This document shows, piece after piece, positions 1-8,692 of a stretch of DNA of 64,000 nucleotides. Location: assembly GCF_014195545.1 (NCBI RefSeq), contig NZ_JACIBX010000009.1:62001-126000 (forward strand). Direction: 5' to 3'. Numbering within the stretch: position 1 is the first letter of the stretch; each line of letters opens with the position of its first letter. The notes beneath the pieces are model-generated. The model saw only the letters and a program-made list of their open reading frames with translations. It had not been told where the DNA came from and searched no databases. Origin of the DNA: Limimaricola variabilis (GTDB lineage: Bacteria; Pseudomonadota; Alphaproteobacteria; Rhodobacterales; Rhodobacteraceae). The position numbers and the translations under genes were made by a program.

Positions 1-1
1 G

Positions 2-1093
2 AAGCGCTCGGCGCTGGCCATCGCCGAGGCGATCGAGGACGTGGGCGGCTACATCAACGCCTATACCTCGCGCGAGATGACCGCCTATTACGCCCGGGTG
101 CTGGGGCAGGACGTGGACCTCGCGCTCGACGTGATCTCCGACATCCTGCTGAACCCGGTCTTCTCGCCCGAGGAAATCGAGGTCGAGCGCGGCGTGATCC
201 TGCAGGAGATCGGCCAGGCGCTGGACACGCCCGACGACATCATCTTCGATTGGCTCCAGGAAGAGGCCTATCCGGGCCAGTCGCTGGGCCGCACCATCCT
301 CGGCCCCGCCGAGCGGGTGGCGCGCTTCAGCCGCGCCGATCTAGAGGCCTTTACCCAGGCCCACTACGGCCCGGGCCAGCTAATCCTGTCGGCGGCGGGC
401 GATGTCGATCACGAGGCCATCGTGGCCGCGGCCGAACGGCTGTTCGGCGGGCTGGCGCCGCGCGTCACCGCACCGATCCAGCCGCCTGCGCGTTTCCTCG
501 GCGGCGAGAGGCGGGTGATCAAACCGCTTGAGCAGGTGCATTTCGCGATGGCGCTCGAAGGCCCGCATTACCGCGATCCGGCGATCTACACGGCGCAGAT
601 CTACGCGACCGCTTTGGGCGGCGGCATGTCGTCCCGGCTGTTCCAGAAGATCCGCGAGGATCGGGGCCTGTGCTACACCATCTTTGCGCAGGCCGGGGCC
701 TATGAGGACACCGGCATGACCACGATTTATGCCGGGACCTCGGCCGAGGAGATCGGCGATCTGGCGCGGCTCACCATCGACGAGATGAAGCGCGCGGCCG
801 ACGACATGAGCGAGGCCGAGGTCGCCCGGGCCCGCGCGCAGATGAAGGCCGGGATGCTGATGGGGCTGGAAAGCCCGTCGAACCGGGCCGAGCGCCTGGC
901 GCGGATGCTGGCGATCTGGGGCCGGGTGCCGGGCATCGAGGAGGCGGTCGAGAAGATCGACGCCGTCACCGTCGAGGATGTCCGCGCCTTCGCCGCGCAT
1001 GCGGCGGGCGGCGCCGGCAGTGCGCTGGCGCTCTACGGCCCGGCGGAAAAGGCGCCGCGTCTCGACGAGCTGAAGGAAAGGCTCGCCGCCTGA
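2..1093 (+). CDS. M16 family zinc peptidase (5' end outside window)
   Basis: The reading frame is open from base 2, so the gene starts before the window. The visible 363 residues match the pitrilysin/processing-peptidase family M16: the segment GGYINAYTSREMTAYYARVL normally follows the HxxEH zinc motif, which must lie just upstream and is not seen. The third zinc ligand is expected in the EVERGVILQEI helix, which is present. The second, non-catalytic M16 half (ALGGGMSSRLFQKIREDRGLCYTI) is intact. The family cleaves peptides or leader sequences; the substrate is unknown here. The stop TGA overlaps the ATG of the next gene, so the two are probably translationally coupled. Confidence 0.9.
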   Translation, partial: KRSALAIAEAIEDVGGYINAYTSREMTAYYARVLGQDVDLALDVISDILLNPVFSPEEIEVERGVILQEIGQALDTPDDIIFDWLQEEAYPGQSLGRTILGPAERVARFSRADLEAFTQAHYGPGQLILSAAGDVDHEAIVAAAERLFGGLAPRVTAPIQPPARFLGGERRVIKPLEQVHFAMALEGPHYRDPAIYTAQIYATALGGGMSSRLFQKIREDRGLCYTIFAQAGAYEDTGMTTIYAGTSAEEIGDLARLTIDEMKRAADDMSEAEVARARAQMKAGMLMGLESPSNRAERLARMLAIWGRVPGIEEAVEKIDAVTVEDVRAFAAHAAGGAGSALALYGPAEKAPRLDELKERLAA

Positions 1094-1677
1094 TGCTCGG
1101 CCAGCGGCGGCGGGTCCAGATCGAGACCGAGCGGCTGACCCTGCGCCCGCCCGTGCATGGCGATTACCGGGCCTGGGCGGCGCTGCGCGAGGACTCGGCG
1201 GATTTCCTGACCCGCTGGGAGCCGACTTGGGCGGCCGACCACCTGACCCGCCGCGCCTTCACCAACCGCGTCTACTGGGCGCAGCGCTCGATCGCCCAGA
1301 ACACCGCGCTGCCGCTGTTTCTGATCCGCCGCGCCGACCAGATGCTGCTGGGGGCCATTACCCTCGACAACATCCGCCGCGGCCCAGCACAGGCGGGCAC
1401 GACCGGCTACTGGATCGGCAAACCCTTCGCCCGCGCGGGCTACATGCGCGAAGCGGTGCTGGCGGTGGTGCACCACGCCTTCAACGTCATGGATCTCAGC
1501 CGCATCGAGGCGGGATGCCTGCCGGAAAACACCCCCTCGCGCCGCCTGCTCGAAAGCTGCGGCTACAAGTATGAGGGCGTGGCGCAGAGTTACCTGCAGA
1601 TAGACGGACGCTGGCGCAACCATGTGCTCTACGCCAATCTGCGGGCCGACCGGCGCGGTCGCGCCGAGACTGGCTAG
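1093..1677 (+). CDS. RimJ/RimL-type GNAT N-acetyltransferase
   Basis: A 194-residue GNAT protein of the RimJ type, which acetylates N-terminal amines (of ribosomal protein S5 in Escherichia coli). The N-terminal ETERLTLRPP strand, the central TTGYWIGKPFARAGYMREA acetyl-CoA-binding region and the C-terminal ENTPSRRLLESCGYKYEG are all characteristic. The ATG overlaps the stop of the M16 peptidase by one base, a coupled two-gene arrangement that is common in this bacterial group. The true substrate cannot be read from sequence; other small-molecule or protein amines are possible. Confidence 0.85.
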   Translation: MLGQRRRVQIETERLTLRPPVHGDYRAWAALREDSADFLTRWEPTWAADHLTRRAFTNRVYWAQRSIAQNTALPLFLIRRADQMLLGAITLDNIRRGPAQAGTTGYWIGKPFARAGYMREAVLAVVHHAFNVMDLSRIEAGCLPENTPSRRLLESCGYKYEGVAQSYLQIDGRWRNHVLYANLRADRRGRAETG

Positions 1678-1691
1678 GGAGGAGACCTGCC

Positions 1692-3101
1692 ATGCTGAAC
1701 CCCGCCACGCCTGCATTCCTCGACACGCTCCGCGCGCACCTGCCCGCGGCCACGTTCCGCGAGGCGGGGCCGGAACATCTGCAGGAGCCGAGGGGCCGCT
1801 ACACGGGGCAGGGGCTGCTGCTGGCACCGAACTCGACCGAGGAGGTGGCCACGATCCTGCGGGCCTGCCACGCGGCGCGCGTCGGCGTGGTGCCGCATGG
1901 CGGCGGTACCGGCCTCGTGGGCGGGCAGGTGATGCAGGATGGCGCGGCGCCGGTGATCCTGTCGCTGGCCCGGATGGACGCGATCCGCGCGGTCCACCCC
2001 TCCGAGAATGTCATCGTCGCCGAGGCCGGGGCAATCCTGGCCGAGGTGCAGGCGGCCGCGCGCGACGCCGGGCGCATGTTCCCGCTCTCGCTTGCCTCGG
2101 AAGGCTCGGCCCGGATCGGCGGGCTCCTGTCGACAAATGCGGGGGGGCTCAACGTGCTGCGCTACGGCAATGCGCGGGCGCAATGCCTCGGGCTCGAGGT
2201 GGTCACAGCACAGGGCGAGATCTGGCACGGGCTGACGCGGCTCTACAAGGACAACACCGGCTACGGCCTGCGCGACCTGATGATCGGCGCGGAGGGCACG
2301 CTGGGCGTCATCACCGCCGCGGCGCTGAAGCTGGCGCCGGTGCCCGCGGCCTCCGGCACGGCGCTCCTGCAGGTGGCCTCGCCCCGGGCCGCGCTCGATC
2401 TGCTGGCGCTGGCGCGCGACCGGGTCGGCGACAACGTCACCGCGTTCGAGCTGATGCACCGGCAAGGCCCCGAGTTCCTGATCGAGGCGGGTCTAGACGC
2501 GCGCGTACCGCTCGATCCGCTGCCGGAGTGGATGGTGCTGATCGAACTGGGCCTGCCCGAGGGGCTGCGTCCCGAGGACAGCCTCGCCGCGATCTTCGAA
2601 GCAGCGCTCGAGAAGGGGCTGTCCGAGGATGGGGTGATCGCCTCGTCCGAGGCTCAGGCCCAGGCGCTCTGGGCGGTGCGGGAGACGATCCCCGAGGCCA
2701 ACCGCCGCATCGGCTCGATCTCTTCGCACGACATCTCCGTCCCGCTCTCCTCCGTGCCGGACTTCATCGCGCAAGGCGGCTCGGCGCTGCAGGAAGTGGG
2801 CGAGGTGCGGATCAACTGCTTCGGCCATCTGGGCGACGGCAACCTGCATTACAACGTTTTCCCGCCGAAAGGACGGGACCGGCGGGAGTTCGACGACATC
2901 CGCCCGCGCGTGAAGGAGATCGTCCACGACCTCGCGCATGGCTTCGGCGGCTCTGTGAGCGCCGAGCATGGCATCGGGAGGCTCAAGGTCGGCGATCTGG
3001 AGCGCTACGGCGACCCGGTGAAGCTGTCGATGATGCGCGCAATCAAGTCGGCGCTCGATCCGAACGGTATCCTCAATCCGGGCGCGGTATTGAGGGGCTG
3101 A
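1692..3101 (+). CDS. FAD-binding oxidase, D-2-hydroxyglutarate/glycolate dehydrogenase (GlcD-like)
   Basis: A 469-residue flavoprotein with an N-terminal PCMH FAD-binding domain (VVPHGGGTGLVGGQV, about residues 74-88; SLASEGSARIGGLLSTNAGG, about 134-153) and a C-terminal FAD-oxidase domain with the NCFGHLGDGNLHYNVFPP and SAEHGIGRLK motifs. This is the D-2-hydroxyglutarate / D-lactate / GlcD family, which oxidises D-2-hydroxy acids and passes electrons to a carrier. A good ribosome site (GGAGACCTGCC) precedes the ATG, 14 bases after the acetyltransferase stop. The exact substrate is uncertain; there is no glcE or glcF next to it, which argues against a classical glycolate oxidase subunit. Confidence 0.88.
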   Translation: MLNPATPAFLDTLRAHLPAATFREAGPEHLQEPRGRYTGQGLLLAPNSTEEVATILRACHAARVGVVPHGGGTGLVGGQVMQDGAAPVILSLARMDAIRAVHPSENVIVAEAGAILAEVQAAARDAGRMFPLSLASEGSARIGGLLSTNAGGLNVLRYGNARAQCLGLEVVTAQGEIWHGLTRLYKDNTGYGLRDLMIGAEGTLGVITAAALKLAPVPAASGTALLQVASPRAALDLLALARDRVGDNVTAFELMHRQGPEFLIEAGLDARVPLDPLPEWMVLIELGLPEGLRPEDSLAAIFEAALEKGLSEDGVIASSEAQAQALWAVRETIPEANRRIGSISSHDISVPLSSVPDFIAQGGSALQEVGEVRINCFGHLGDGNLHYNVFPPKGRDRREFDDIRPRVKEIVHDLAHGFGGSVSAEHGIGRLKVGDLERYGDPVKLSMMRAIKSALDPNGILNPGAVLRG

Positions 3102-3112
3102 GGCCCGACATG

Positions 3113-3140
3113 CGAATGGCCGCACCGCTGCGGCCATTCG
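3113..3140. terminator. Strong hairpin between convergent genes
   Basis: A perfect 12-base stem (CGAATGGCCGCA / TGCGGCCATTCG) with a 4-base loop lies between the convergent FAD oxidase and CsbD-like genes. No T-run follows on either strand, so it may be a weak or Rho-assisted bidirectional terminator. Confidence 0.5.
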
Positions 3141-3174
3141 GGCTCACGCGGAGCCGGGATTTGGGGAGACGTGA

Positions 3175-3357
3175 TCAGATATCGTCGCCCAACGCCCCCT
3201 TGATCGAACCCGAGACGTTCTGAGCCGTGCCGCGTGCCTTTTGTGCCTTGCCCTCGGAGCGCAGCCGCTCGTCGCCCGTCGCCTCGCCGATGGCATCCTT
3301 GGCGGAGCCAGCGGCCTTGTTGGCGGCGGCCTTGGTCTTGTCGATGAATTCACCCAT
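3175..3357 (-). CDS. CsbD-like stress response protein
   Basis: A 60-residue very hydrophilic protein starting MGEFIDKTKAAANKAAG and continuing with SAKDAIGEATGDERLRSEGKA, the signature of the CsbD family (small stress-induced, probably disordered proteins; molecular function unknown). I chose the internal ATG rather than an upstream one because GAGGA lies nine bases before it and because the family begins here. It stands alone between a hairpin and apt. Confidence 0.85.
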   Translation of the reverse strand: MGEFIDKTKAAANKAAGSAKDAIGEATGDERLRSEGKAQKARGTAQNVSGSIKGALGDDI

Positions 3358-3485
3358 TGGGGACGTCCTCAATCGCGGCAGGCGCGGCGACCATCGCCGC
3401 ACCTCGCTTCGTGGACATCAAACGCTGGAGCACGCCCCGCAGTTGCGCGCGGCGTGCCGCCAAGCTTCACGTCTGCGAGATGGGC

Positions 3486-4016
3486 TCAGGCCCCTTCATA
3501 GGCGCAGAGCGCCTCGACCCGCTGACCCAGCCCCTCGAGCCGCTTCCGGCCGCCCAGCTCCCTGAGATCGATCACGAAGGCGCAGGCCGTGACCTCGGCG
3601 CCCAGCCGCTCGATCAGCCGGATCCCCGCCTCGGCCGTGCCGCCGGTGGCCAGCAGATCGTCGACCAAGAGCACCTTCTGGCCGGCATGCAGCGCGTCGT
3701 CATGAATTTCGACCACCGCTTCGCCATATTCGAGGCTGTAGGCCTGCTCGATGGTCTTGCCGGGCAGCTTGCCCTTCTTGCGGATCGGCACGAAGCCGGT
3801 GCCGAGCCGGTCGGCAAGCGCCCCGCCTAGGATGAAGCCGCGGGCTTCGAGACCCGCCACCGTGTCGATCTCGAGCCCTTCGCAGGCCGTGACCAGCCCC
3901 TCGATGGCGAGCCGCAGCCCGTCGCGATCGGCGAAGAGCGTGGTGACGTCCCTGAACATGATGCCTTCATGCGGGAAGTCGGGGATGGTGCGGATGTAGT
4001 CGGTCACATGGGCCAT
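3486..4016 (-). CDS. apt: Adenine phosphoribosyltransferase
   Basis: A 176-residue protein that makes AMP from adenine and PRPP in purine salvage in the cytoplasm. The PRPP-binding signature [14 protein letters not shown] is at about residues 115-128, and the [11 protein letters not shown] and [11 protein letters not shown] segments are typical of bacterial Apt. The start is fixed by AAGGAG five bases before the ATG; an open frame upstream of it is non-coding. It diverges from the SulP gene across about 180 bases that hold both promoters. Length is normal for the family (170-180). Confidence 0.96.
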   Translation of the reverse strand: MAHVTDYIRTIPDFPHEGIMFRDVTTLFADRDGLRLAIEGLVTACEGLEIDTVAGLEARGFILGGALADRLGTGFVPIRKKGKLPGKTIEQAYSLEYGEAVVEIHDDALHAGQKVLLVDDLLATGGTAEAGIRLIERLGAEVTACAFVIDLRELGGRKRLEGLGQRVEALCAYEGA

Positions 4017-4197
4017 GACGGCTCCTTGTATTGCGGCTGTACGTGTCCCCAAGGGACGGGCGGCGCGTTCATAGGGCGTGCAGGGCCGCTTGCGAAGCCC
4101 GATTCGGGGAAACGGCGCGTTTGCGGGTTCCGTCGCGGGGCGCGCTGGGCTATGCCGCGACCGCATCCCGAACGAACCTGTCCGCGAAAGTGAGCCG

Positions 4198-5790
4198 ATG
4201 AGCCGATCCCCGCTGGCCGTGCTGGCCAATGCCGTCTCCTCCGAGAACGCACCGGCGCTGCCCGGCAGCGCCGCCGATTACAAGACCGAGATCCTGTCGG
4301 GGCTGACGGTGGCGCTGGCGCTGGTGCCCGAGGCGGTGGCCTTCGCCTTCGTCGCTGGAGTCAATCCGCTCGTCGGTCTCTACGCGGCCTTCCTGGTCGG
4401 CCTGATCACGGCACTGATCGGCGGCCGGCCCGGCATGATCTCTGGCGCAACCGGCGCGCTCGCCGTGGTCATGGTCAGCCTCGTCGCCGAGCACGGGGTC
4501 GAGTATCTCTTCGCCACCGTGGTGCTGATGGGCATCCTGCAAGTGCTCGCCGGCATCTTTCGGCTGGGCAAGTTCATGCGGCTGGTGCCGCATCCGGTGA
4601 TGCTCGGCTTCGTCAACGGCCTGGCCATCGTGATTGGCCTGTCGCAGCTTGAGCAGTTCCACGACCCCCAGACCGGCGGCTTCCTCAGCGGTGGACGCTT
4701 GGTGCTGATGCTGGCGCTGGTGGCGCTCACGATGTTCATCATCTGGATCATGCCGCGCCTGACCCGTGCGATCCCCGCGCCGCTCGCCGCCATCGGCATT
4801 GTGGCCGCGCTGGTGATCGGCTTCGGCCTGCCGGTGCCGCGCGTCGGCGACCTCGCGCAGATCTCGGGCGGGCTGCCCGAGTTCTCGATCCCGATGGTGC
4901 CGCTCAACCTCGAGACCTTCGGCATCATCCTGCCCTACGCGCTTATCCTCGCGGCGATCGGCCTGATCGAAAGCCTGCTGACGCTCAACCTCGTCAGCGA
5001 GATCACGGGCAAGCGCGGCGGCGCCAGCCAAGAATGCGTGGCCCAGGGCATCGCCAACGTCGTCACCGGCTTTTTCGGCGGGATGGGCGGCTGCGCGATG
5101 ATCGGCCAGTCGATGATCAACGTCTCCTCGGGCGGCCGCACCCGTCTTGCCGCCGCCTCGGCCGCGATCTTCCTTCTGTGCTTCATCCTCTTCGCCGCCC
5201 CTGTGATCGAGCAGATCCCGCTCGCCGCGCTGGTCGGCGTGATGTTCATGGTGGTTATCGGCACCTTCGCCTGGAACAGCTTCCGGGTGATGCGCCGGGT
5301 GCCGCGGGTGGATGCCATCGTCATCGTGCTGGTCACGGTCATCACCGTGCTGACCGACCTCGCCACCGCGGTGGTGGCGGGCGTCATCGTCTCGGCGCTG
5401 GCCTATGCCTGGCAGAACGCGACCCGGATCGGCGCACGCACCTTCCGCACCGAGGACGGCGCCAAGGTCTACCAGATACAGGGCCCGCTCTTCTTCGGCT
5501 CGGCCGATGGCTTTTCCGAGCTGTTCCAGGTCGAAAACGACCCGGACCACGTGATCGTCGATTTCGAGCACAGCCGCGTCGCCGACCAGTCGGCGCTGGC
5601 GGCGATCGAGACGATGGCCGAGCGCTACACCAATGCCGGCAAGCGGCTGGTGCTGCGCCACCTGTCGCCGGACTGCCACGCGCTTCTGCGCCGGGCGGGC
5701 CAGCTCGTGGTCGAGAGCGATGACGATCCGAATTACGGTCTGGCGGTCGATTACGACGTCCGGCTCGGCGCGCTGGGCGGCGGGCACTGA
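4198..5790 (+). CDS. SulP family anion transporter with STAS domain
   Basis: A 530-residue inner-membrane transporter of the SulP/SLC26 family (sulfate, bicarbonate or other anions). The N-terminal SulP core contains [21 protein letters not shown] and [14 protein letters not shown], with 10-12 hydrophobic segments; the C-terminal about 110 residues form a STAS domain ([20 protein letters not shown]), a regulatory module related to anti-sigma antagonists. I placed the start at the ATG preceded by GAAAGTGAG. The specific anion cannot be told; there is no carbonic anhydrase or sulfate assimilation gene alongside. Confidence 0.92.
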   Translation: MSRSPLAVLANAVSSENAPALPGSAADYKTEILSGLTVALALVPEAVAFAFVAGVNPLVGLYAAFLVGLITALIGGRPGMISGATGALAVVMVSLVAEHGVEYLFATVVLMGILQVLAGIFRLGKFMRLVPHPVMLGFVNGLAIVIGLSQLEQFHDPQTGGFLSGGRLVLMLALVALTMFIIWIMPRLTRAIPAPLAAIGIVAALVIGFGLPVPRVGDLAQISGGLPEFSIPMVPLNLETFGIILPYALILAAIGLIESLLTLNLVSEITGKRGGASQECVAQGIANVVTGFFGGMGGCAMIGQSMINVSSGGRTRLAAASAAIFLLCFILFAAPVIEQIPLAALVGVMFMVVIGTFAWNSFRVMRRVPRVDAIVIVLVTVITVLTDLATAVVAGVIVSALAYAWQNATRIGARTFRTEDGAKVYQIQGPLFFGSADGFSELFQVENDPDHVIVDFEHSRVADQSALAAIETMAERYTNAGKRLVLRHLSPDCHALLRRAGQLVVESDDDPNYGLAVDYDVRLGALGGGH

Positions 5791-5816
5791 GCCCACCGGC
5801 CTTTGCGAAAATCGAG

Positions 5817-5843
5817 AGGCGGCCCCTTGGCGGGCCGCCTTTT
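5817..5843 (+). terminator. Rho-independent terminator after SulP gene
   Basis: A nine-base perfect stem (AGGCGGCCC / GGGCCGCCT) followed by a short T-run, between the convergent SulP and flavin reductase genes. Confidence 0.8.
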
Positions 5844-5847
5844 GCGT

Positions 5848-6453
5848 TCAGTCGGCGGGCCGCTTGAGGCTGAACAGCTCGGTCACCCGGGCATAGTCGC
5901 GGTAGCCGAGCCGCGCCAAGGGCTGGAACCGGGTCACGTCGAAATGGCCATCGACGAGGCAGTCGTCGCGCATGTGCACGCCCGTCACTTCGCCGATCGC
6001 CATCACGTTCATCTCGCCTTCCAGCTCGACGAAGCGGAGCAGCTTGCACTCAAGCGATGCAGGCGCCGACGCCACGCGCGAGCAGGGGATGGTCTCGCAT
6101 TCCGCCCGCTCGATGCCGGCATGCTCGAATTCGTCGGTGCCGCGCGGCCACGGCCCGGAGGTCGCGTTCATGGCGTCGCGCGCCGCGTATTCGACGATGT
6201 TGACGCAGAACACGCCGGTCTCGCGGATGTTGGACATGCTGTCCTTGGACCAGTCTCGGTCCTCCTTGGCCGAGGTCGAGGCGAACATCACCTGCGGCGG
6301 GACGTAGGCCACGGCGTTGAAGAAGGAGTAGGGGGCGAGGTTCTCCGATCCATCGGCGCCACGGGTGGAGATCCAGCCGATCGGGCGGGGCGTGACGATG
6401 GCGTTGAACGGGTTGTGCGGCAGGCCGTGGCCATTCTCGGGGCGGTAGAACAT
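5848..6453 (-). CDS. Flavin reductase-like domain protein
   Basis: A 201-residue protein of the flavin reductase / FMN-binding split-barrel family. Motifs include NPFNAIVTPRPIGWISTRG near the N-terminus and the FASTSAKEDRDWSKDSMSNI stretch. Members reduce or bind FMN and often supply reduced flavin to monooxygenases, but this subgroup (PRPIGWIST) is usually uncharacterised. The start follows AAGGAAA, with a good spacing, and longer upstream frames have no family similarity. It is a single gene, divergent from the GNAT downstream. Confidence 0.85.
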   Translation of the reverse strand: MFYRPENGHGLPHNPFNAIVTPRPIGWISTRGADGSENLAPYSFFNAVAYVPPQVMFASTSAKEDRDWSKDSMSNIRETGVFCVNIVEYAARDAMNATSGPWPRGTDEFEHAGIERAECETIPCSRVASAPASLECKLLRFVELEGEMNVMAIGEVTGVHMRDDCLVDGHFDVTRFQPLARLGYRDYARVTELFSLKRPAD

Positions 6454-6592
6454 CGCGCTTTCCTTTTCAGTTGTACCGAGAGGTAGCGGCCCGGCCTGCG
6501 TCGGTCCAGCCGCCTGAGGCGGTTTGCACCGCGCCCCCGCCATGCTAGGGCGCGGCGCGCGGCGCGCTTCGCCGCGGGGGCGGGAGTGACGC

Positions 6593-7081
6593 ATGGCCGA
6601 GATCGCGCGCGAGGCGCCCGGGGATTTCCACGAGGTCGAAGCTCTCTACGACCTGTGCTTCGCACCGGGACGCGAGGCGCTGTCGTCGTATCGCTTGCGT
6701 GACGGAGTGCCGCCGGAGGCGGCGCTGTGCCTCGTGGCGCGCGGCCGCGCGGGCGAGGTGGCCGGGGCGATCCGCACCTGGCCGGTGCGCGTGGACGAGG
6801 TACCCGCGCTGCTTCTGGGGCCGGTCGCGGTGCACCCGACCCGTCAGGGCGAAGGCCTTGGCGCGCTGCTGATCCACAAGGTGGTCGCCCGGGCACGCGA
6901 TCTGGGCCATCCACGCATGATGCTCGTCGGTGACGCGCCCTATTACGCCCGCTTCGGCTTCGCGCGGCTCGAAGGCGTGGTCATGCCGCCGCCGACCAAT
7001 CCCGAACGCGTGCTCGGGCTCGAGCTCGTGGAGGGCGGCTGGGACGGGATCGCGGGCGAAGTGACGCGCGCAGTGGATTGA
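6593..7081 (+). CDS. GNAT family N-acetyltransferase (YhbS-like)
   Basis: A 162-residue acetyltransferase. The acetyl-CoA site is visible as LLGPVAVHPTRQGEGLGALL (about residues 76-95), followed by LVGDAPYYARFGF, which is typical of the YhbS subgroup. GGGAGTG precedes the ATG. Substrate unknown. It faces away from the flavin reductase across about 140 bases. Confidence 0.87.
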   Translation: MAEIAREAPGDFHEVEALYDLCFAPGREALSSYRLRDGVPPEAALCLVARGRAGEVAGAIRTWPVRVDEVPALLLGPVAVHPTRQGEGLGALLIHKVVARARDLGHPRMMLVGDAPYYARFGFARLEGVVMPPPTNPERVLGLELVEGGWDGIAGEVTRAVD

Positions 7082-7112
7082 AAACCGCCCCGGGCATCCC
7101 AGATATCGGCGC

Positions 7113-7928
7113 ATGAGCCCCGTCATGCGCGAGATCAATCCCGAACATCCCCCCGCGCCGCTCGATGCGGCGGTGAAGGACGAGATCACGGCGCTGGCCG
7201 AACGTCAGGCGCGCGCGGGGCGCGGGCTGATACGGATCATCAATCTGGCCGGCAATCGTGTCGAGGGCGGCATCCGGATGCTGCCAAAGCCCGCCCGGGC
7301 GCGGATCGAGGCGGCGGCACGGGCCGCGCTGACGCGCAGCTACGACATGGCCGAACGCACCCGCGCCCCTGGCAATGGCGCGGCCGTGCTCGAGGCAGCC
7401 TTCGGCTCGGACCGGGCGGCGCGGTTCATGTGCACGCTGTCGGGGGCGCTGGGCGGCCTAGGCGGAATGACCACGGCGCTGGCCGAACTGCCGGTCGCCA
7501 CCACGATGATCTTTCGCGCCGTCCAGCGCGTGGCCGAGGCCAATGGCGAGGATCCTGCCAGCGCCGAAACTCGGGCCGAATGCCTGCGCGTGTTCGGCGC
7601 CGGGGGCACGGAGGAGGATGACGACGGCGTCGACACCGCCTTTCTCGGCGCGAGGCTCGGCCTTTCAGGCGTCGCCGTGAACCGGTTGATCTCGCGCGTG
7701 GCGCCGCGCTTTGCCACCGTGCTGGGACAGAAGCTTGCAGGCCAAGCCGTGCCGATCCTTGGCGCCGCGGCCGGTGCGGGCACGAATTACGCTTTCATCG
7801 ATTATTACGTTGAGATCGCACATGTCCATTTCGGGCTGCGGCGGCTGGCGCGCGTCCATGGCGAGACGGCGGTGCTCGAGGCCTTCCACGCGGCGCTCGA
7901 CCGCCGCCGTATGCCGGCGCGGCGCTAG
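7113..7928 (+). CDS. EcsC family protein
   Basis: A 271-residue protein matching the EcsC family, named for a Bacillus protein of the ecs secretion operon, with no established biochemical role. It is rich in Ala and has moderately hydrophobic helices ([38 protein letters not shown]), suggesting membrane association. A second ATG five codons in is an alternative start. It converges on arsH, with which it overlaps by four bases (stop against stop). Confidence 0.82.
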   Translation: MSPVMREINPEHPPAPLDAAVKDEITALAERQARAGRGLIRIINLAGNRVEGGIRMLPKPARARIEAAARAALTRSYDMAERTRAPGNGAAVLEAAFGSDRAARFMCTLSGALGGLGGMTTALAELPVATTMIFRAVQRVAEANGEDPASAETRAECLRVFGAGGTEEDDDGVDTAFLGARLGLSGVAVNRLISRVAPRFATVLGQKLAGQAVPILGAAAGAGTNYAFIDYYVEIAHVHFGLRRLARVHGETAVLEAFHAALDRRRMPARR

Positions 7929-8632
7929 ATCCTACCGGTGTTCACCCGCTTCGACAGCGCCGCGTGGCTCTCTACCCGCTCGGAGTAGCGGTCGGTCAGG
8001 GCGGGACGGCCGCGGGTCATGTAGGTGAACTTCACCAGCTCCTCCATCACGTCGACGATCCGCGCGTAATAGGGCGAGGGCTTCATCCGCCCGGCCTCGT
8101 CGAACTCGTCCCACGCCTTGGCGACCGAGGACTGGTTGGGGATCGTCACCATGCGCATCCAGCGGCCCAATACCCGCATCTGGTTGAGGGCGTTGAAGCT
8201 CTGCGAGCCGCCGCAGACCTGCATCAGGGCGAGGGTCTTGCCCTGGGTCGGCCGCACGCTGCCCAACGAGAGCGGGATCCAGTCGATCTGCGCCTTGAGG
8301 ATGCCCGTCATCGCGCCATGCCGCTCGGGGCTGGACCAGACCATGCCTTCGGACCAGTCCGCGAGTTCGCGCAGTTCGGCGACCTTGGGGTGGTCGGCAG
8401 GTTCGGCATCCGGCAGCGGCAGGCCGGTGGGGTCGAAGATCCGCACCTCGGCTCCGAGATGTTCGAGCAGCCGCGCGGCCTCCTCGGCGGCGAAGCGCGA
8501 GAAGGAGCGGGTGCGCAGGCTGCCATACAGGATCAGGATGCGCGGCGCGTGGCCCGGATCGCCGGGGGCGGCGTAGAGCGCCGGGTCGATCGGCTCCAGC
8601 CGGTCGCGGTCGAGATTGGGCAGGTCGGACAT
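7925..8632 (-). CDS. arsH: ArsH-like NADPH-dependent FMN reductase
   Basis: A 235-residue flavodoxin-like reductase. The FMN-phosphate loop [13 protein letters not shown] (about residues 33-45), [19 protein letters not shown] and the C-terminal [18 protein letters not shown] are diagnostic of ArsH, which oxidises organoarsenicals (trivalent methyl arsenicals) or reduces quinones and azo dyes. GGAGACGGCC precedes the ATG. No arsR, arsC or arsB/acr3 lies nearby, so it is an orphan and arsenic resistance is not certain. Confidence 0.9.
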   Translation of the reverse strand: MSDLPNLDRDRLEPIDPALYAAPGDPGHAPRILILYGSLRTRSFSRFAAEEAARLLEHLGAEVRIFDPTGLPLPDAEPADHPKVAELRELADWSEGMVWSSPERHGAMTGILKAQIDWIPLSLGSVRPTQGKTLALMQVCGGSQSFNALNQMRVLGRWMRMVTIPNQSSVAKAWDEFDEAGRMKPSPYYARIVDVMEELVKFTYMTRGRPALTDRYSERVESHAALSKRVNTGRI

Positions 8633-8643
8633 GGCCGTCTCCT

Positions 8644-8673
8644 CATTTCCATTTTTCTGGATATATGGAAGTG
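8644..8673 (-). promoter_or_regulatory. Inverted repeat upstream of arsH (candidate operator)
   Basis: Nine-base arms CATTTCCAT and ATGGAAGTG (one mismatch) separated by 12 bases of A/T-rich DNA, immediately before the arsH ribosome site. Its position fits a repressor site for arsH; the regulator is not in this window. Confidence 0.4.
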
Positions 8674-8692
8674 AGGAGGGCGGTTCAAGTCG

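Noticed and set aside
4150-5796. 548-residue minus-strand frame opposite the SulP gene
   Set aside because: A typical antisense shadow in GC-rich DNA; His/Asp-rich composition and no family match, while the plus strand is a clear transporter.
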